Below are positions 54,598 through 63,269 of a DNA stretch of 64,000 nt, in pieces. The position numbers were made by a program, and so were the translations under genes. Under the pieces are notes generated by a model, which was given only the letters and a program-made list of their open reading frames with translations, made no database searches and was not told where the DNA came from. The DNA is taken from contig JASLED010000002.1 in assembly GCA_030151255.1 (NCBI GenBank), positions 57,537-121,536 on the forward strand, in the 5' to 3' direction. Numbering within the stretch: position 1 is the first letter of the stretch; every line of letters starts with the position of its first letter. The DNA is from Flavobacterium sp. (lineage in GTDB: Bacteria; Bacteroidota; Bacteroidia; Flavobacteriales; Flavobacteriaceae).

Positions 54598-55575
54598 TTA
54601 TACTTTACGATTCATCAACTCTTTACTAAACACTCTCAACAATTCTTTTTTATCATCAGCAATGGCTAATTCTTCAAGAATAAAAAGTGCTTTATTAGTA
54701 TATTCTTCTATTAATATCAAAGAAGCTTTTTCTGATTCAGTAGCAATAAATAACTCTTTTACTTCGTTAATTTTCGCTTCTTCATTTGTACAATTCGTTG
54801 TTGAATAATGTGCTAAAAGTGTTGCTTTTTGCTCAGCATTTGCTAATTCTAAGGCTTTTAAAAACAAAAATGTTTTTTTATTTTCTAAAATATCTCCGCC
54901 AATTCTTTTTCCAAAAGTAGCTTCATCTCCAAAAGCATCTAAATGATCGTCTAACAACTGAAAAGCAATACCTAAATTTAGTCCAAAATCATAAATCTTA
55001 TCGCCATTCTCTTCAGTAGTTTGCGCAACAATTGCTCCCATTTTTAAGGCTGCTGCAACTAAAACTGCTGTTTTATATTTTATCATTTGAATATACTCTT
55101 CAATTTTCACTTCTTGAAGTTTTTCAAAGCAAATATCATATTGTTGTCCTTCGCAAACCTCAATAGCAGTTTTGCTAAACAATTTTGCTAAATCTCTAAA
55201 AATTATAGGTTCGTAATTTTCAAAGTACTGATAAGCTAAAATCAGCATTGCATCTCCAGACAAAATAGCTGTATTCACATTCCATTTTTCATGCACCGTT
55301 TGCTTACCTCTTCTCAGCGGCGCATCGTCCATAATATCATCATGCATTAATGAAAAGTTATGAAACAATTCGATTGCGGTTGCTGCATAAATTGCTTTTT
55401 GTGGATTTGTGTTAAAAACATCTGCCGCCATTAAAGTTAAAACAGGGCGAATTTGTTTTCCACCCAGCGATAATATGTAAGAAATTGGCTCATATAATTC
55501 TGCTGGTTTTCCGTCTAAAGAGATTGAATTCAGATAATCAGCGATTAAGCCTTTATATTTAGCGATTGATTGCAT
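54598..55575 (-). CDS. polyprenyl synthetase family protein (short-chain prenyl diphosphate synthase)
   Basis: A head-to-tail prenyltransferase that condenses IPP with allylic diphosphates. The 325-residue protein has both Asp-rich motifs: DDIMD (residues 79-83, followed by DAPLRRG) and DDHLD (209-213), plus GGKQIRPVL near residue 38. Aromatic Phe74, five residues before the first motif, would limit chain length in this family, hinting at FPP or GGPP as product; this is inference. It heads a two-gene unit with the 114-residue protein and uses products of the Dxs pathway. Confidence 0.92.
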   Translation of the reverse strand: MQSIAKYKGLIADYLNSISLDGKPAELYEPISYILSLGGKQIRPVLTLMAADVFNTNPQKAIYAATAIELFHNFSLMHDDIMDDAPLRRGKQTVHEKWNVNTAILSGDAMLILAYQYFENYEPIIFRDLAKLFSKTAIEVCEGQQYDICFEKLQEVKIEEYIQMIKYKTAVLVAAALKMGAIVAQTTEENGDKIYDFGLNLGIAFQLLDDHLDAFGDEATFGKRIGGDILENKKTFLFLKALELANAEQKATLLAHYSTTNCTNEEAKINEVKELFIATESEKASLILIEEYTNKALFILEELAIADDKKELLRVFSKELMNRKV

Positions 55576-55822
55576 TTAATTAAAATTTCAGTAAAATACT
55601 CACTTTCATAAATTTTGCGGTTCTTTCATCAAAAAACAACTTCGCAAATATCCTAAAAATACGGCAAGAAATAGCATTATTTCATTAAAATCTATTTCTG
55701 AATAAATAATTTTCTACGTAAACATTTTTTTCTCTATCTGTTTTTTGAGATTTCGCAACAAAACGCAAATTATGATTATTAATGATAGCTTCTTTCACTT
55801 ACAAACTCAATAAAATAATTAC

Positions 55823-55852
55823 AGGAAACTTTTGTTGTAGTTAAAGTTTTCA
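55823..55852. promoter_or_regulatory. upstream operator candidate (O1) of the tetR-efflux operon
   Basis: AGGAAACTTT, a 10-nt spacer, then AAAGTTTTCA. The right arm matches eight of ten positions of the perfect copy downstream, and the geometry (10-10-10) is identical. The two elements start 38 bp apart. Confidence 0.65.
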
Positions 55853-55860
55853 TAAATCAA

Positions 55861-55890
55861 AGGAAACTTTAAAATACATAAAAGTTTCCT
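55861..55890. promoter_or_regulatory. proximal operator candidate (O2) of the tetR-efflux operon
   Basis: A perfect inverted repeat: AGGAAACTTT (55861-55870), a 10-nt spacer, and AAAGTTTCCT (55881-55890). It ends 3 bp before the -7 element and would block RNA polymerase. The likely ligand is the TetR-family product encoded 31 bp downstream. Confidence 0.75.
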
Positions 55891-55893
55891 TAT

Positions 55894-55901
55894 TACATTT
55901 G
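55894..55901 (+). promoter_or_regulatory. promoter -7 element of the tetR-efflux operon
   Basis: TACATTTG is an exact TAnnTTTG match 19 bp before the tetR ATG. The -33 position (TTTA, 55868-55871) lies within the proximal inverted repeat. Confidence 0.6.
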
Positions 55902-55920
55902 CTTCACAAAAAATAGATAA

Positions 55921-56520
55921 ATGGAAGACTTAATTTTAGAAAAAGCAACTCAATTATTTTTAAGTCGAGGTTTTAAAACTGTTACAATGGATGAAATAGC
56001 TGCAGAGTTATCAATTTCAAAAAAAACAATTTATCAACATTATACCTCAAAACCAGAATTAATTGAGAAATGCTTGGTACATCTTAATACAATAGTTTTA
56101 AATGCTTTAGAAAGTGCAATAACAGAAGACAAAACAGCTATTGAAGAAATTATTGCAGCAACAGATGCTGTAGCAAAAGTTTGTGAAATGGACACTTTTG
56201 ATTCGCTTTATCAGCTAAGAAAGTATTATCCTAAAATTGAACAAAAGCAAAGAGCATTGCATAGAAAAAGTTATGTTACAATTATTGAAAAAAACTTAGT
56301 AAAAGGAATAAAAGAAGGCGTTTATAGAGCAGATTTAGACGTAGAATTTATTGCTCGATTGCACATTATATCGATGTCGTCTTTGAATGATCGTGATTAT
56401 TACAATCCTAAAAAATTTAACTCTCAAGAATTACATGACTTATACCAAATTCATCATATGAGAGCTATAACAACTGAAAAAGGCATGAAACAATTTACAG
56501 AACTAAATAAAAACAGATAA
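55921..56520 (+). CDS. TetR/AcrR-family transcriptional regulator of the RND efflux operon
   Basis: A 199-residue TetR-family regulator. The N-terminal helix-turn-helix covers about residues 5-50 (FLSRGFKTVTMDEIAAELSI then SKKTIYQHYTSKPELIEKC), with the C-terminal helical ligand and dimer domain after it. It is the first gene of the efflux operon; tolC-type starts 1 bp after its stop. The two inverted repeats at its promoter make autorepression likely. The ligand is unknown. Confidence 0.93.
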   Translation: MEDLILEKATQLFLSRGFKTVTMDEIAAELSISKKTIYQHYTSKPELIEKCLVHLNTIVLNALESAITEDKTAIEEIIAATDAVAKVCEMDTFDSLYQLRKYYPKIEQKQRALHRKSYVTIIEKNLVKGIKEGVYRADLDVEFIARLHIISMSSLNDRDYYNPKKFNSQELHDLYQIHHMRAITTEKGMKQFTELNKNR

Positions 56521-56521
56521 A

Positions 56522-57841
56522 ATGAATAAAACTATAATTACCATCATGACGATATTTTTATCGTTTACAATGATGGCTCAAGAAAAATTATCACTCTCCA
56601 AAGCAATTAATTATGCTTTGATAAATAAAGCCGAAGCAAAAAAAGCAACACTTGAAGTTGAAAATGCAAACTATCTTATTCAGGAAGCCAGAGCAAATGC
56701 TTTACCACAAATTAATGCTGTTGGCGATGTAACTTACAACAGTATATTACAAAAAACAGCTCTAAATTTTAACGGTGAGAATTCTATTATAGAAATGGGG
56801 CGTCCGTGGCAATCAACTGCAACAATAGCATTAAATCAACAAGTATTTAATCTTGCCGTATTTACAGGTTTAAAAGCAGCCAGAACAACAAGAGATTTTT
56901 ATCGTATAAATAAAGAATTGACTGAAGAACAAATTATTGAAAAAGTAGCTAACAGCTATTACGACATTTATAAAACCGAATCGCAAATAAAAACTGTACA
57001 AGCTACAATAGACAATACATCTAGAGTACAAAGTGTAATTTCAAATTTATACAAAAATGGTTTAGCTAAAAAAATTGATTTAGATCGTATTAATGTAACA
57101 CTAAACAATTTACAAAGCAGTAAACAACAACTAAATAATGGTTTAGAGCTTAAACAAAATGCATTAAAATTTTTAATTGGAATGGATATTAAACAACCAG
57201 TTACAATTGAAAATACTGAATTTGAAGTAAATACAAATCTTTTGGGCGATCTAGAAATTGATTTAGAAGATAGAACAGAGATTAAACTATTAGAAAAACA
57301 ACAAGATTTACTAAAGTTAAATAAAAAAGCAACCGAAGCAATGGGCTATCCTACATTAAGTTTGATTGCAAATTACGGATATTCTGGAATTGGATCTGAG
57401 TTTCCTTGGTTTCAAAACTATCCCGGAGCATATTGGTCAAACTTTTCTGCTGTTGGTTTAAAAATTAATGTACCAATATTTAATGGTTTTAGCGTTCGTT
57501 CAAAAACTCGTCAAGCACAAAATCAAATTGACCAATTTGAAGTAGATTTCGAAAACACAAGATTGGCTTTAAACCTTGAAATACAAAATGCAATTACTCA
57601 AATTACAAATTCAATAATCATGCTAAAAACGCAGAATGCAAATGTTGGTTTAGCAAAAGATGTATTGAATAATATAGAAAATAATTACAAAAACGGATTG
57701 GCTTCTTTAACCGATTTATTGGATGCAGAAACAAGTTATGCCGATGCACAAAACAATTATACAACAGCAATCATTGACTATAAACTAGCTGAAGTTCAAT
57801 TAATAAAAGCAAAAGGAGAATTAAAAACACTTACTAAATAA
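56522..57841 (+). CDS. TolC-family outer-membrane efflux protein
   Basis: The outer-membrane channel of a tripartite pump. The 439-residue protein has a signal peptide (cleavage near FTMMAQEK, residue 20) and the duplicated TolC coiled-coil layout: LSLSKAINYALINKAEAKKA near the start and ALNLEIQNAITQITNSIIML in the second half, ending YKNGLASLTDLLDAETSYAD. It lies 1 bp after tetR and 7 bp before the adaptor gene. Confidence 0.94.
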   Translation: MNKTIITIMTIFLSFTMMAQEKLSLSKAINYALINKAEAKKATLEVENANYLIQEARANALPQINAVGDVTYNSILQKTALNFNGENSIIEMGRPWQSTATIALNQQVFNLAVFTGLKAARTTRDFYRINKELTEEQIIEKVANSYYDIYKTESQIKTVQATIDNTSRVQSVISNLYKNGLAKKIDLDRINVTLNNLQSSKQQLNNGLELKQNALKFLIGMDIKQPVTIENTEFEVNTNLLGDLEIDLEDRTEIKLLEKQQDLLKLNKKATEAMGYPTLSLIANYGYSGIGSEFPWFQNYPGAYWSNFSAVGLKINVPIFNGFSVRSKTRQAQNQIDQFEVDFENTRLALNLEIQNAITQITNSIIMLKTQNANVGLAKDVLNNIENNYKNGLASLTDLLDAETSYADAQNNYTTAIIDYKLAEVQLIKAKGELKTLTK

Positions 57842-57848
57842 AATAATA

Positions 57849-58907
57849 ATGAAAAAAATAATAATTACAGGAGTAATCGTTCTTGCAACATTAGCTGGTA
57901 TAATGTATGTTTTAAAAAATAACAAAGCTAAAAACGACGAAGCAACAGCAATTGTGGCTCAAAAATCGGAAGGAGTTGCAGTACGTACCGCAAAAATCGA
58001 AAAACAAACAGCAAATAATGCAGTGGTTTCTAATGGTACTTTTGCTCCGTTGCAAGACTTAAGTCTTTCGGCAGAAACAGCAGGTCAAGTTCAAAAAGTG
58101 TTGGTAAAAGAAGGAGACAAAGTAAATGTAGGTCAAACATTAGCCATAATAAAATCAGATAAATTTAATGTAGCGGTTAGCAATGCACAAGCAGCATATA
58201 ATAATGCACTTGCAGATGCGCAACGTTTTGAAAGTGCTTATGCTTCGGGCGGAGTTACAAAACAACAGTTAGACCAAGTGAAATTGCAATTAGAAAATGC
58301 AAAAAACAATTTGGCTAGTACAAAGCTAAACGCTGGCGATGCTATTATTAAAGCTACAATTCCAGGATTTATAAATTCAAAATCTATCGAACCAGGAAGT
58401 TTCGTTTCTCCAGGTCAAGGATTATTTGAAATTGTAAACATCAGTGCTTTAAAACTTAAAATTACTGTAGATGAGAAAAACGTTTCTACCATAAAATTAG
58501 GTGATAAAATTGCCATTGAATCTCCTGTATTTCCAAATGACAAATTTGAAGGAACTATTACATTTATTGCTCCAAAAGCAGATGCAAGTTTAAACTTTCC
58601 GGTAGAAATTCAGGTAAATGATAATGCTGATCAGAAATTAAGAGCTGGAATGTACGGAAACGCAATTTTTGTACAAAATGAAGAAACTCCAATATTGCTT
58701 GTTCCAAGAAATGCATTTGTTGGCTCTGTAAGTTCAAACCAAGTTTTTGTTGCTAAAGATGGAAAAGCAATTTTAAAAACAGTTAAAGCAGGAAGAAACT
58801 TTGGCGATAATATCGAAATTATTGATGGCTTATCAGAAGGAGATACTGTAATTGTTTCAGGACAAATTAACCTTACAGACAACTCACCTATTCAAGTTAT
58901 CAAGTAA
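57849..58907 (+). CDS. RND efflux periplasmic adaptor (membrane fusion protein)
   Basis: A 352-residue HlyD/AcrA-type adaptor. An N-terminal signal or anchor (residues 4-22) is followed by the barrel-sandwich/lipoyl region (SLSAETAGQVQKVLVKEGDK), a short coiled-coil hairpin (ALADAQRFESAYASGGVTKQ), a second lipoyl half (IPGFINSKSIEPGSFVSPGQ), a beta-barrel domain (IKLGDKIAIESPVFP) and a membrane-proximal domain. No lipobox Cys is present. The permease gene starts 17 bp downstream. Confidence 0.94.
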   Translation: MKKIIITGVIVLATLAGIMYVLKNNKAKNDEATAIVAQKSEGVAVRTAKIEKQTANNAVVSNGTFAPLQDLSLSAETAGQVQKVLVKEGDKVNVGQTLAIIKSDKFNVAVSNAQAAYNNALADAQRFESAYASGGVTKQQLDQVKLQLENAKNNLASTKLNAGDAIIKATIPGFINSKSIEPGSFVSPGQGLFEIVNISALKLKITVDEKNVSTIKLGDKIAIESPVFPNDKFEGTITFIAPKADASLNFPVEIQVNDNADQKLRAGMYGNAIFVQNEETPILLVPRNAFVGSVSSNQVFVAKDGKAILKTVKAGRNFGDNIEIIDGLSEGDTVIVSGQINLTDNSPIQVIK

Positions 58908-58924
58908 TATTCAAGTGAAAAGAA

Positions 58925-61900
58925 ATGAAAATATCTGAAATATCAATAAAACGTCCAAGTATAATAATTGTACTTTTTATTATACTTACGCTTGGAGGAT
59001 TATTTTCCTACTCGCAAATGGGTTACGAATTAGTACCAAAATTTGACGTAAACGTAATTACTGTTCAAACTATTTATCCTGGTGCTGCGCCTTCTGAGGT
59101 AGAAAACTCTGTAACCAAAAAAATAGAAAATGCAGTTGCATCACTAGAAAACGTAAAGAAAATTGAATCAAAATCAATGGAAAGTTTATCCATTGTAATG
59201 ATTACGCTAAATACTGGCGCAGACGTAAACTTCTTATTAACTGATGCACAACGAAAAATTAATACAGTTATTAACGATTTACCAGATGATGTAAAAACAC
59301 CATCCATCAATAAATTCTCTTTAGATGATGTGGCAATTATGAACTTATCTGTTACATCTAAATTAAGTGAGAAAGAATTATACGATTTATTAGATCTTAA
59401 GATTCAACCCATTTTTGCACGTGTAAACGGTGTAGCAAAAGTTGATATGATTGGTGGAGAAGAAAGAGAAATTCAGGTTGCTATAGATCCGCAAAAATTA
59501 GACGGATATGGCATTACTATTCCTCAAGTTCAACAAGTAATTGCAGCTTCTAACTTAGATTTTCCTACAGGAAACACAAAAAACAGAAATAACAGAACAA
59601 CCATTCGTTTATCTGGTAAAGTAGAATCTATTGAAGAATTGAGAAATTTACCTTTCACAACTTCTTCAGGTTCAAAAATTAGATTGCGCGATTTTGCTGA
59701 TGTACAAGACGGAATTAAAGATCCTGAAAAAATTGCTCGTATCGATGATAAAAACACTATTTTATTACAGGTATTCAAGCAATCAGATGCCAATGCTGTA
59801 TCGGTTTCTGAATTAGTTCGAAAAACAATTGCACAAGTTGAAAAAGATTACGAAAAGCAAGATATTAAAGTAGACATTGCGAGTGACTCTTCTGAATATA
59901 CCTTAACAGCTGCTGATAACGTTATTCACGATTTATTAATTGCAGTAGTTTTAGTAGGTTTTATCATGTTGTTTTTCTTACACAGTTTAAGAAACGCAGC
60001 TATTACAATGGTGGCTATTCCACTATCGTTAATTGCAACATTTATCGGGTTATTTTTAATGGGTTATACACTAAACTTAATGTCGTTATTAGGTTTATCA
60101 TTAGTTGTTGGTATTTTGGTGGATGATGCAATTGTGGTAATCGAGAACATTCACCGCCATATGGAAATGGGTAAAAACAAAGTAAGAGCCGCTTATGATG
60201 GTGCTTCGGAAATTGGATTTACTGTAACAGCTATTACATTGGTTATTGTTGTTGTATTCTTACCTATTGCAATGGCTTCTGGATTAGTTGCTGACATCTT
60301 AGCTCAGTTCTGTGTTACTGTAATGATTGCTACATTAATATCTTTATTAGTTTCTTTTACAGTTGTGCCATGGTTATCTTCTCGTTTTGGAAAATTAGAA
60401 CATCTAACAAACAAAACGCTTTTTGGAAGAATCATTATAAAATTTGAACAACAATTAGATCGTTTTACACATTGGGTAAGTAATGTTCTTACATGGTCAT
60501 TGCGCTCTAGAGTTAATAAAATTATAACATTAGTAGTAACATTAGTATTATTTATTGCCTCAACCGTTGGATTATTTGGTGGTGGATTTATCGGAACAGA
60601 TTTCTTCCCGCAAAATGACAAAGGAGAATTTTATTTACAATTTGAATTAGACAAAGATGCTTCGATTGAAAAAACCAATCAGCTTACACAAAAAGCAGAA
60701 GAATTTTTAAAAACAAAACCAGAAATTGTAAAAACAATTACAACTGTTGGTCAAGCATCAGATGGTATGATGTCAACAACAGGATCTGCTTACAAATCTG
60801 AAATTCAAATTTTCTTAGATAAAAATCACAGTAAAATAGAATCTACTCAGGTTTACTCTGCAAAGCTTAGACGTGAAATAGAACAAATTATTGTTGGTGC
60901 AAAAATTAAAACTGTACAAATGGGATTAATGGGTGCAGAACAAGCGCCATTAAATCTTGCTGTAATTGCTTCTTCTCAGGAAGATGCTCACGAATATGCA
61001 GAAAAATTTGCTAACATTTTAAAAGAAATTCCAGGATCATCTGAGGTAAAACTTACTGCAGAAGACGGAAATCCAGAAATCAACGTAAAAGTTGATAGAG
61101 ACAAAATGAATGCTTTAGGTTTATCTGTTGCACAAGTAGGTGGAACATTACAAATTGCTTTCTCAGGTAATACAGATTTAAAATTTAGATCTGGAGATTC
61201 AGAATACGATATCAATATTCGTTATGATGAATTTAATAGAAACAGTATTGATAACATTAAAGATGTAAACTTTATTAATGCAAAAGGAGAAAACATTAAG
61301 TTGCAACAATTTGCTGATGTTAGTTATAGCTCTGGACCAACTTTGTTGGAGCGACGAGATAAATCACCATCCGTTTCTATTCACTCGCAAGTTGTAGGAA
61401 AACCAGCAGGAACATTGGCGCAAGAATGGGAAGAAAAATTTAAAGAATTAGAATTAAAACCAGGTGTTTCTTACAAATGGGGAGGAAACATGGAAAATCA
61501 ACAAGAAGGATTTGGTACATTAGGTTATGCATTATTAGCTTCAATTATTTTAGTTTACTTAGTAATGGTAGCTTTGTATAACAACTTTGTAACTCCGTTT
61601 GTTGTATTATTCTCTATTCCGTTATCATTTATTGGAGCTTTATTATTATTAGCATTAACAAACCAAACCCTAAACATTTTTACCATTTTAGGTATTATTA
61701 TGCTAATTGGTTTGGTTGCCAAAAACGCCATCATGTTAGTAGACTTTACCAACCACCGAAAGGAAGAAGGTTATTCTACATATGATGCGCTTGTAGCAGC
61801 AAACCACGCTCGTTTACGTCCTATCTTAATGACTACAATTGCAATGGTTTTTGGTATGGTACCAATTGCACTGGCGCAAGGAGATGGAGCAGATATTAAC

Positions 61901-62089
61901 CGCGGTATTGCAATTGTAATTATTGGAGGTTTACTTTCCTCTTTATTACTTACATTGGTAATTGTACCAGTTGTATATTCGATCTTTGATAGCTTAGGTA
62001 AACGATTTGGTTCTGGAAATAAAATAGATTACGCTGAAGAAATGACAGCAGATTTTATTCCTAACAAAGATTTTATAGATAAACATTAA
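58925..62089 (+). CDS. RND efflux permease (HAE1-type inner-membrane pump)
   Basis: A 1054-residue RND transporter using the proton gradient to expel drugs or other hydrophobic compounds. It starts MKISEISIKRPSIIIVLFII, has twelve predicted helices and two large periplasmic loops, and the proton-relay pair Asp400-Asp401 in VGILVDDAIVVIENI of helix 4, equivalent to the AcrB/MexB pair. GAAPSEVENSVTKKIE and GLVAKNAIMLVDF are further family marks, and the lack of metal-specific residues favours HAE over CusA-type. The substrate is not predictable. Confidence 0.95.
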   Translation: MKISEISIKRPSIIIVLFIILTLGGLFSYSQMGYELVPKFDVNVITVQTIYPGAAPSEVENSVTKKIENAVASLENVKKIESKSMESLSIVMITLNTGADVNFLLTDAQRKINTVINDLPDDVKTPSINKFSLDDVAIMNLSVTSKLSEKELYDLLDLKIQPIFARVNGVAKVDMIGGEEREIQVAIDPQKLDGYGITIPQVQQVIAASNLDFPTGNTKNRNNRTTIRLSGKVESIEELRNLPFTTSSGSKIRLRDFADVQDGIKDPEKIARIDDKNTILLQVFKQSDANAVSVSELVRKTIAQVEKDYEKQDIKVDIASDSSEYTLTAADNVIHDLLIAVVLVGFIMLFFLHSLRNAAITMVAIPLSLIATFIGLFLMGYTLNLMSLLGLSLVVGILVDDAIVVIENIHRHMEMGKNKVRAAYDGASEIGFTVTAITLVIVVVFLPIAMASGLVADILAQFCVTVMIATLISLLVSFTVVPWLSSRFGKLEHLTNKTLFGRIIIKFEQQLDRFTHWVSNVLTWSLRSRVNKIITLVVTLVLFIASTVGLFGGGFIGTDFFPQNDKGEFYLQFELDKDASIEKTNQLTQKAEEFLKTKPEIVKTITTVGQASDGMMSTTGSAYKSEIQIFLDKNHSKIESTQVYSAKLRREIEQIIVGAKIKTVQMGLMGAEQAPLNLAVIASSQEDAHEYAEKFANILKEIPGSSEVKLTAEDGNPEINVKVDRDKMNALGLSVAQVGGTLQIAFSGNTDLKFRSGDSEYDINIRYDEFNRNSIDNIKDVNFINAKGENIKLQQFADVSYSSGPTLLERRDKSPSVSIHSQVVGKPAGTLAQEWEEKFKELELKPGVSYKWGGNMENQQEGFGTLGYALLASIILVYLVMVALYNNFVTPFVVLFSIPLSFIGALLLLALTNQTLNIFTILGIIMLIGLVAKNAIMLVDFTNHRKEEGYSTYDALVAANHARLRPILMTTIAMVFGMVPIALAQGDGADINRGIAIVIIGGLLSSLLLTLVIVPVVYSIFDSLGKRFGSGNKIDYAEEMTADFIPNKDFIDKH

Positions 62090-62104
62090 ATCAATTTATA
62101 ATTC

Positions 62105-62137
62105 AAAAAAGAGCAGAAAAGCATTCTGCTCTTTTTT
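62105..62137 (+). terminator. terminator of the efflux operon
   Basis: A 14-bp perfect stem pairs AAAAAAGAGCAGAA (62105-62118) with TTCTGCTCTTTTTT (62124-62137) around a 5-nt loop. Confidence 0.9.
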
Positions 62138-62179
62138 TATATCTTAATCTGGGACAACTTTTTTGTACAACACGATCAG

Positions 62180-62187
62180 TAATTTTG
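62180..62187 (+). promoter_or_regulatory. candidate araC-type gene promoter -7 element
   Basis: TAATTTTG is an exact TAnnTTTG match, 25 bp before the preferred TTG start at 62212. The in-frame TTG at 62185 lies inside this element. Confidence 0.45.
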
Positions 62188-62211
62188 TTTCTTAAAATAA
62201 TAAATATCCTA

Positions 62212-63111
62212 TTGAAAAATAATTACATACAATCATATACAATAGAAGACATACTAAAAAAGCACAGACAGCAACATATTAATGATCGTAGGTTGGCAAT
62301 TGCTGAAATAGGTCCCAAATACAAACAATACTTTGTTGTTGGCAAACCTTATCAGTTTGATTCGTTTGGTCTGATCTTAATTACGGCTGGCCAATGTGAA
62401 ATTAGTATAAATCTAGAGCCAACTCAGGTTAAAAAGAATGACATTCTTATTGTATTACCTCAACAATTTTTTGAGATAATAAATTATTCTGAAGATTTTG
62501 CAGTACAAGTTTTTTTTATTGCTGGCGATATTTTTTTAGAAGCTGGTTTTCATTTAAGAACATATAATCTTGTTCAGTTTTTTTCAACCCAATATCCAGA
62601 AGTAGTAAACCTTACACCTCATATTGTTAAAGAATTGAATTATCATCTGAAAAAATTAAAAAAATTACTTTTTGACAAAGAAAATGTTTTTTCAAATTCA
62701 TTAATTATTCATCACTTTTCAATATTGATGTATGAATTAGGTAATTTTTACAACAAGAAAAAAACAGAACATCTAGAAAAAAAACAGCTTAGAAAAGAAG
62801 AAATTGCAAGTCAATTCCTCCTTTTGGTATCGATACATTTCAAACAAGAAAGGAGCGTTCAGTTCTATGCAGACAAAATATTTATCAGTAGAAAACACCT
62901 AACAAAAGTTATTACAGAAGTATTCAAAAAAACTCCAAAAGAAATTATTATAGAAACAATAATTTTGGAGGCAAAAATCCTTTTAAAGAATCCTAAAAAC
63001 ACAATTGGAAACGTACTTTTTGAACTTAATTTTCAGGATATCGCACTTTTTAGTAAATTTTTTAAAAATAACACAGGTTTATCTCCTAGAGAATTCAAAT
63101 TAAACAACTAA
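62212..63111 (+). CDS. AraC-family transcriptional regulator, probable TTG start
   Basis: A 299-residue regulator with an N-terminal cupin-like sensor region (FDSFGLILITAGQCEISINL; KKNDILIVLPQQFFEI) and a C-terminal AraC double helix-turn-helix (YADKIFISRKHLTKVITEVF; IALFSKFFKNNTGLSPREFK). There is no in-frame ATG or GTG before the conserved N-terminal region. TTG at 62212 (giving MKNNYIQSYTIEDILKKH) is chosen because the other TTG, at 62185, overlaps a promoter -7 element. It is preceded by the efflux terminator, so it is its own unit; a target could be the FabH-type gene 158 bp downstream. Confidence 0.85.
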   Translation: MKNNYIQSYTIEDILKKHRQQHINDRRLAIAEIGPKYKQYFVVGKPYQFDSFGLILITAGQCEISINLEPTQVKKNDILIVLPQQFFEIINYSEDFAVQVFFIAGDIFLEAGFHLRTYNLVQFFSTQYPEVVNLTPHIVKELNYHLKKLKKLLFDKENVFSNSLIIHHFSILMYELGNFYNKKKTEHLEKKQLRKEEIASQFLLLVSIHFKQERSVQFYADKIFISRKHLTKVITEVFKKTPKEIIIETIILEAKILLKNPKNTIGNVLFELNFQDIALFSKFFKNNTGLSPREFKLNN

Positions 63112-63269
63112 TTTATTAATAAAAATCAAACGTCTTTTTAACAAGTATTCACGTTTATTTAACTACATCAAATTGTATAATTATTTCCATATTTGACTAA
63201 CAAAAATAAAAAACTTATTATTTTTTCATAAAATTTAACATTTATATTTTATACAAAAAATTACCAAAA

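Larger units (their letters stand above)
55576..55920. other. divergent regulatory region prenyl synthase / efflux operon
   Basis: This 345-bp gap holds two tandem inverted repeats and a promoter for the tetR-efflux operon at its right end. On the minus strand GATATTTG (55652-55645) is a weak candidate -7 element for the prenyl synthase gene. The middle part is AT-rich without other visible structure. Confidence 0.6.
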
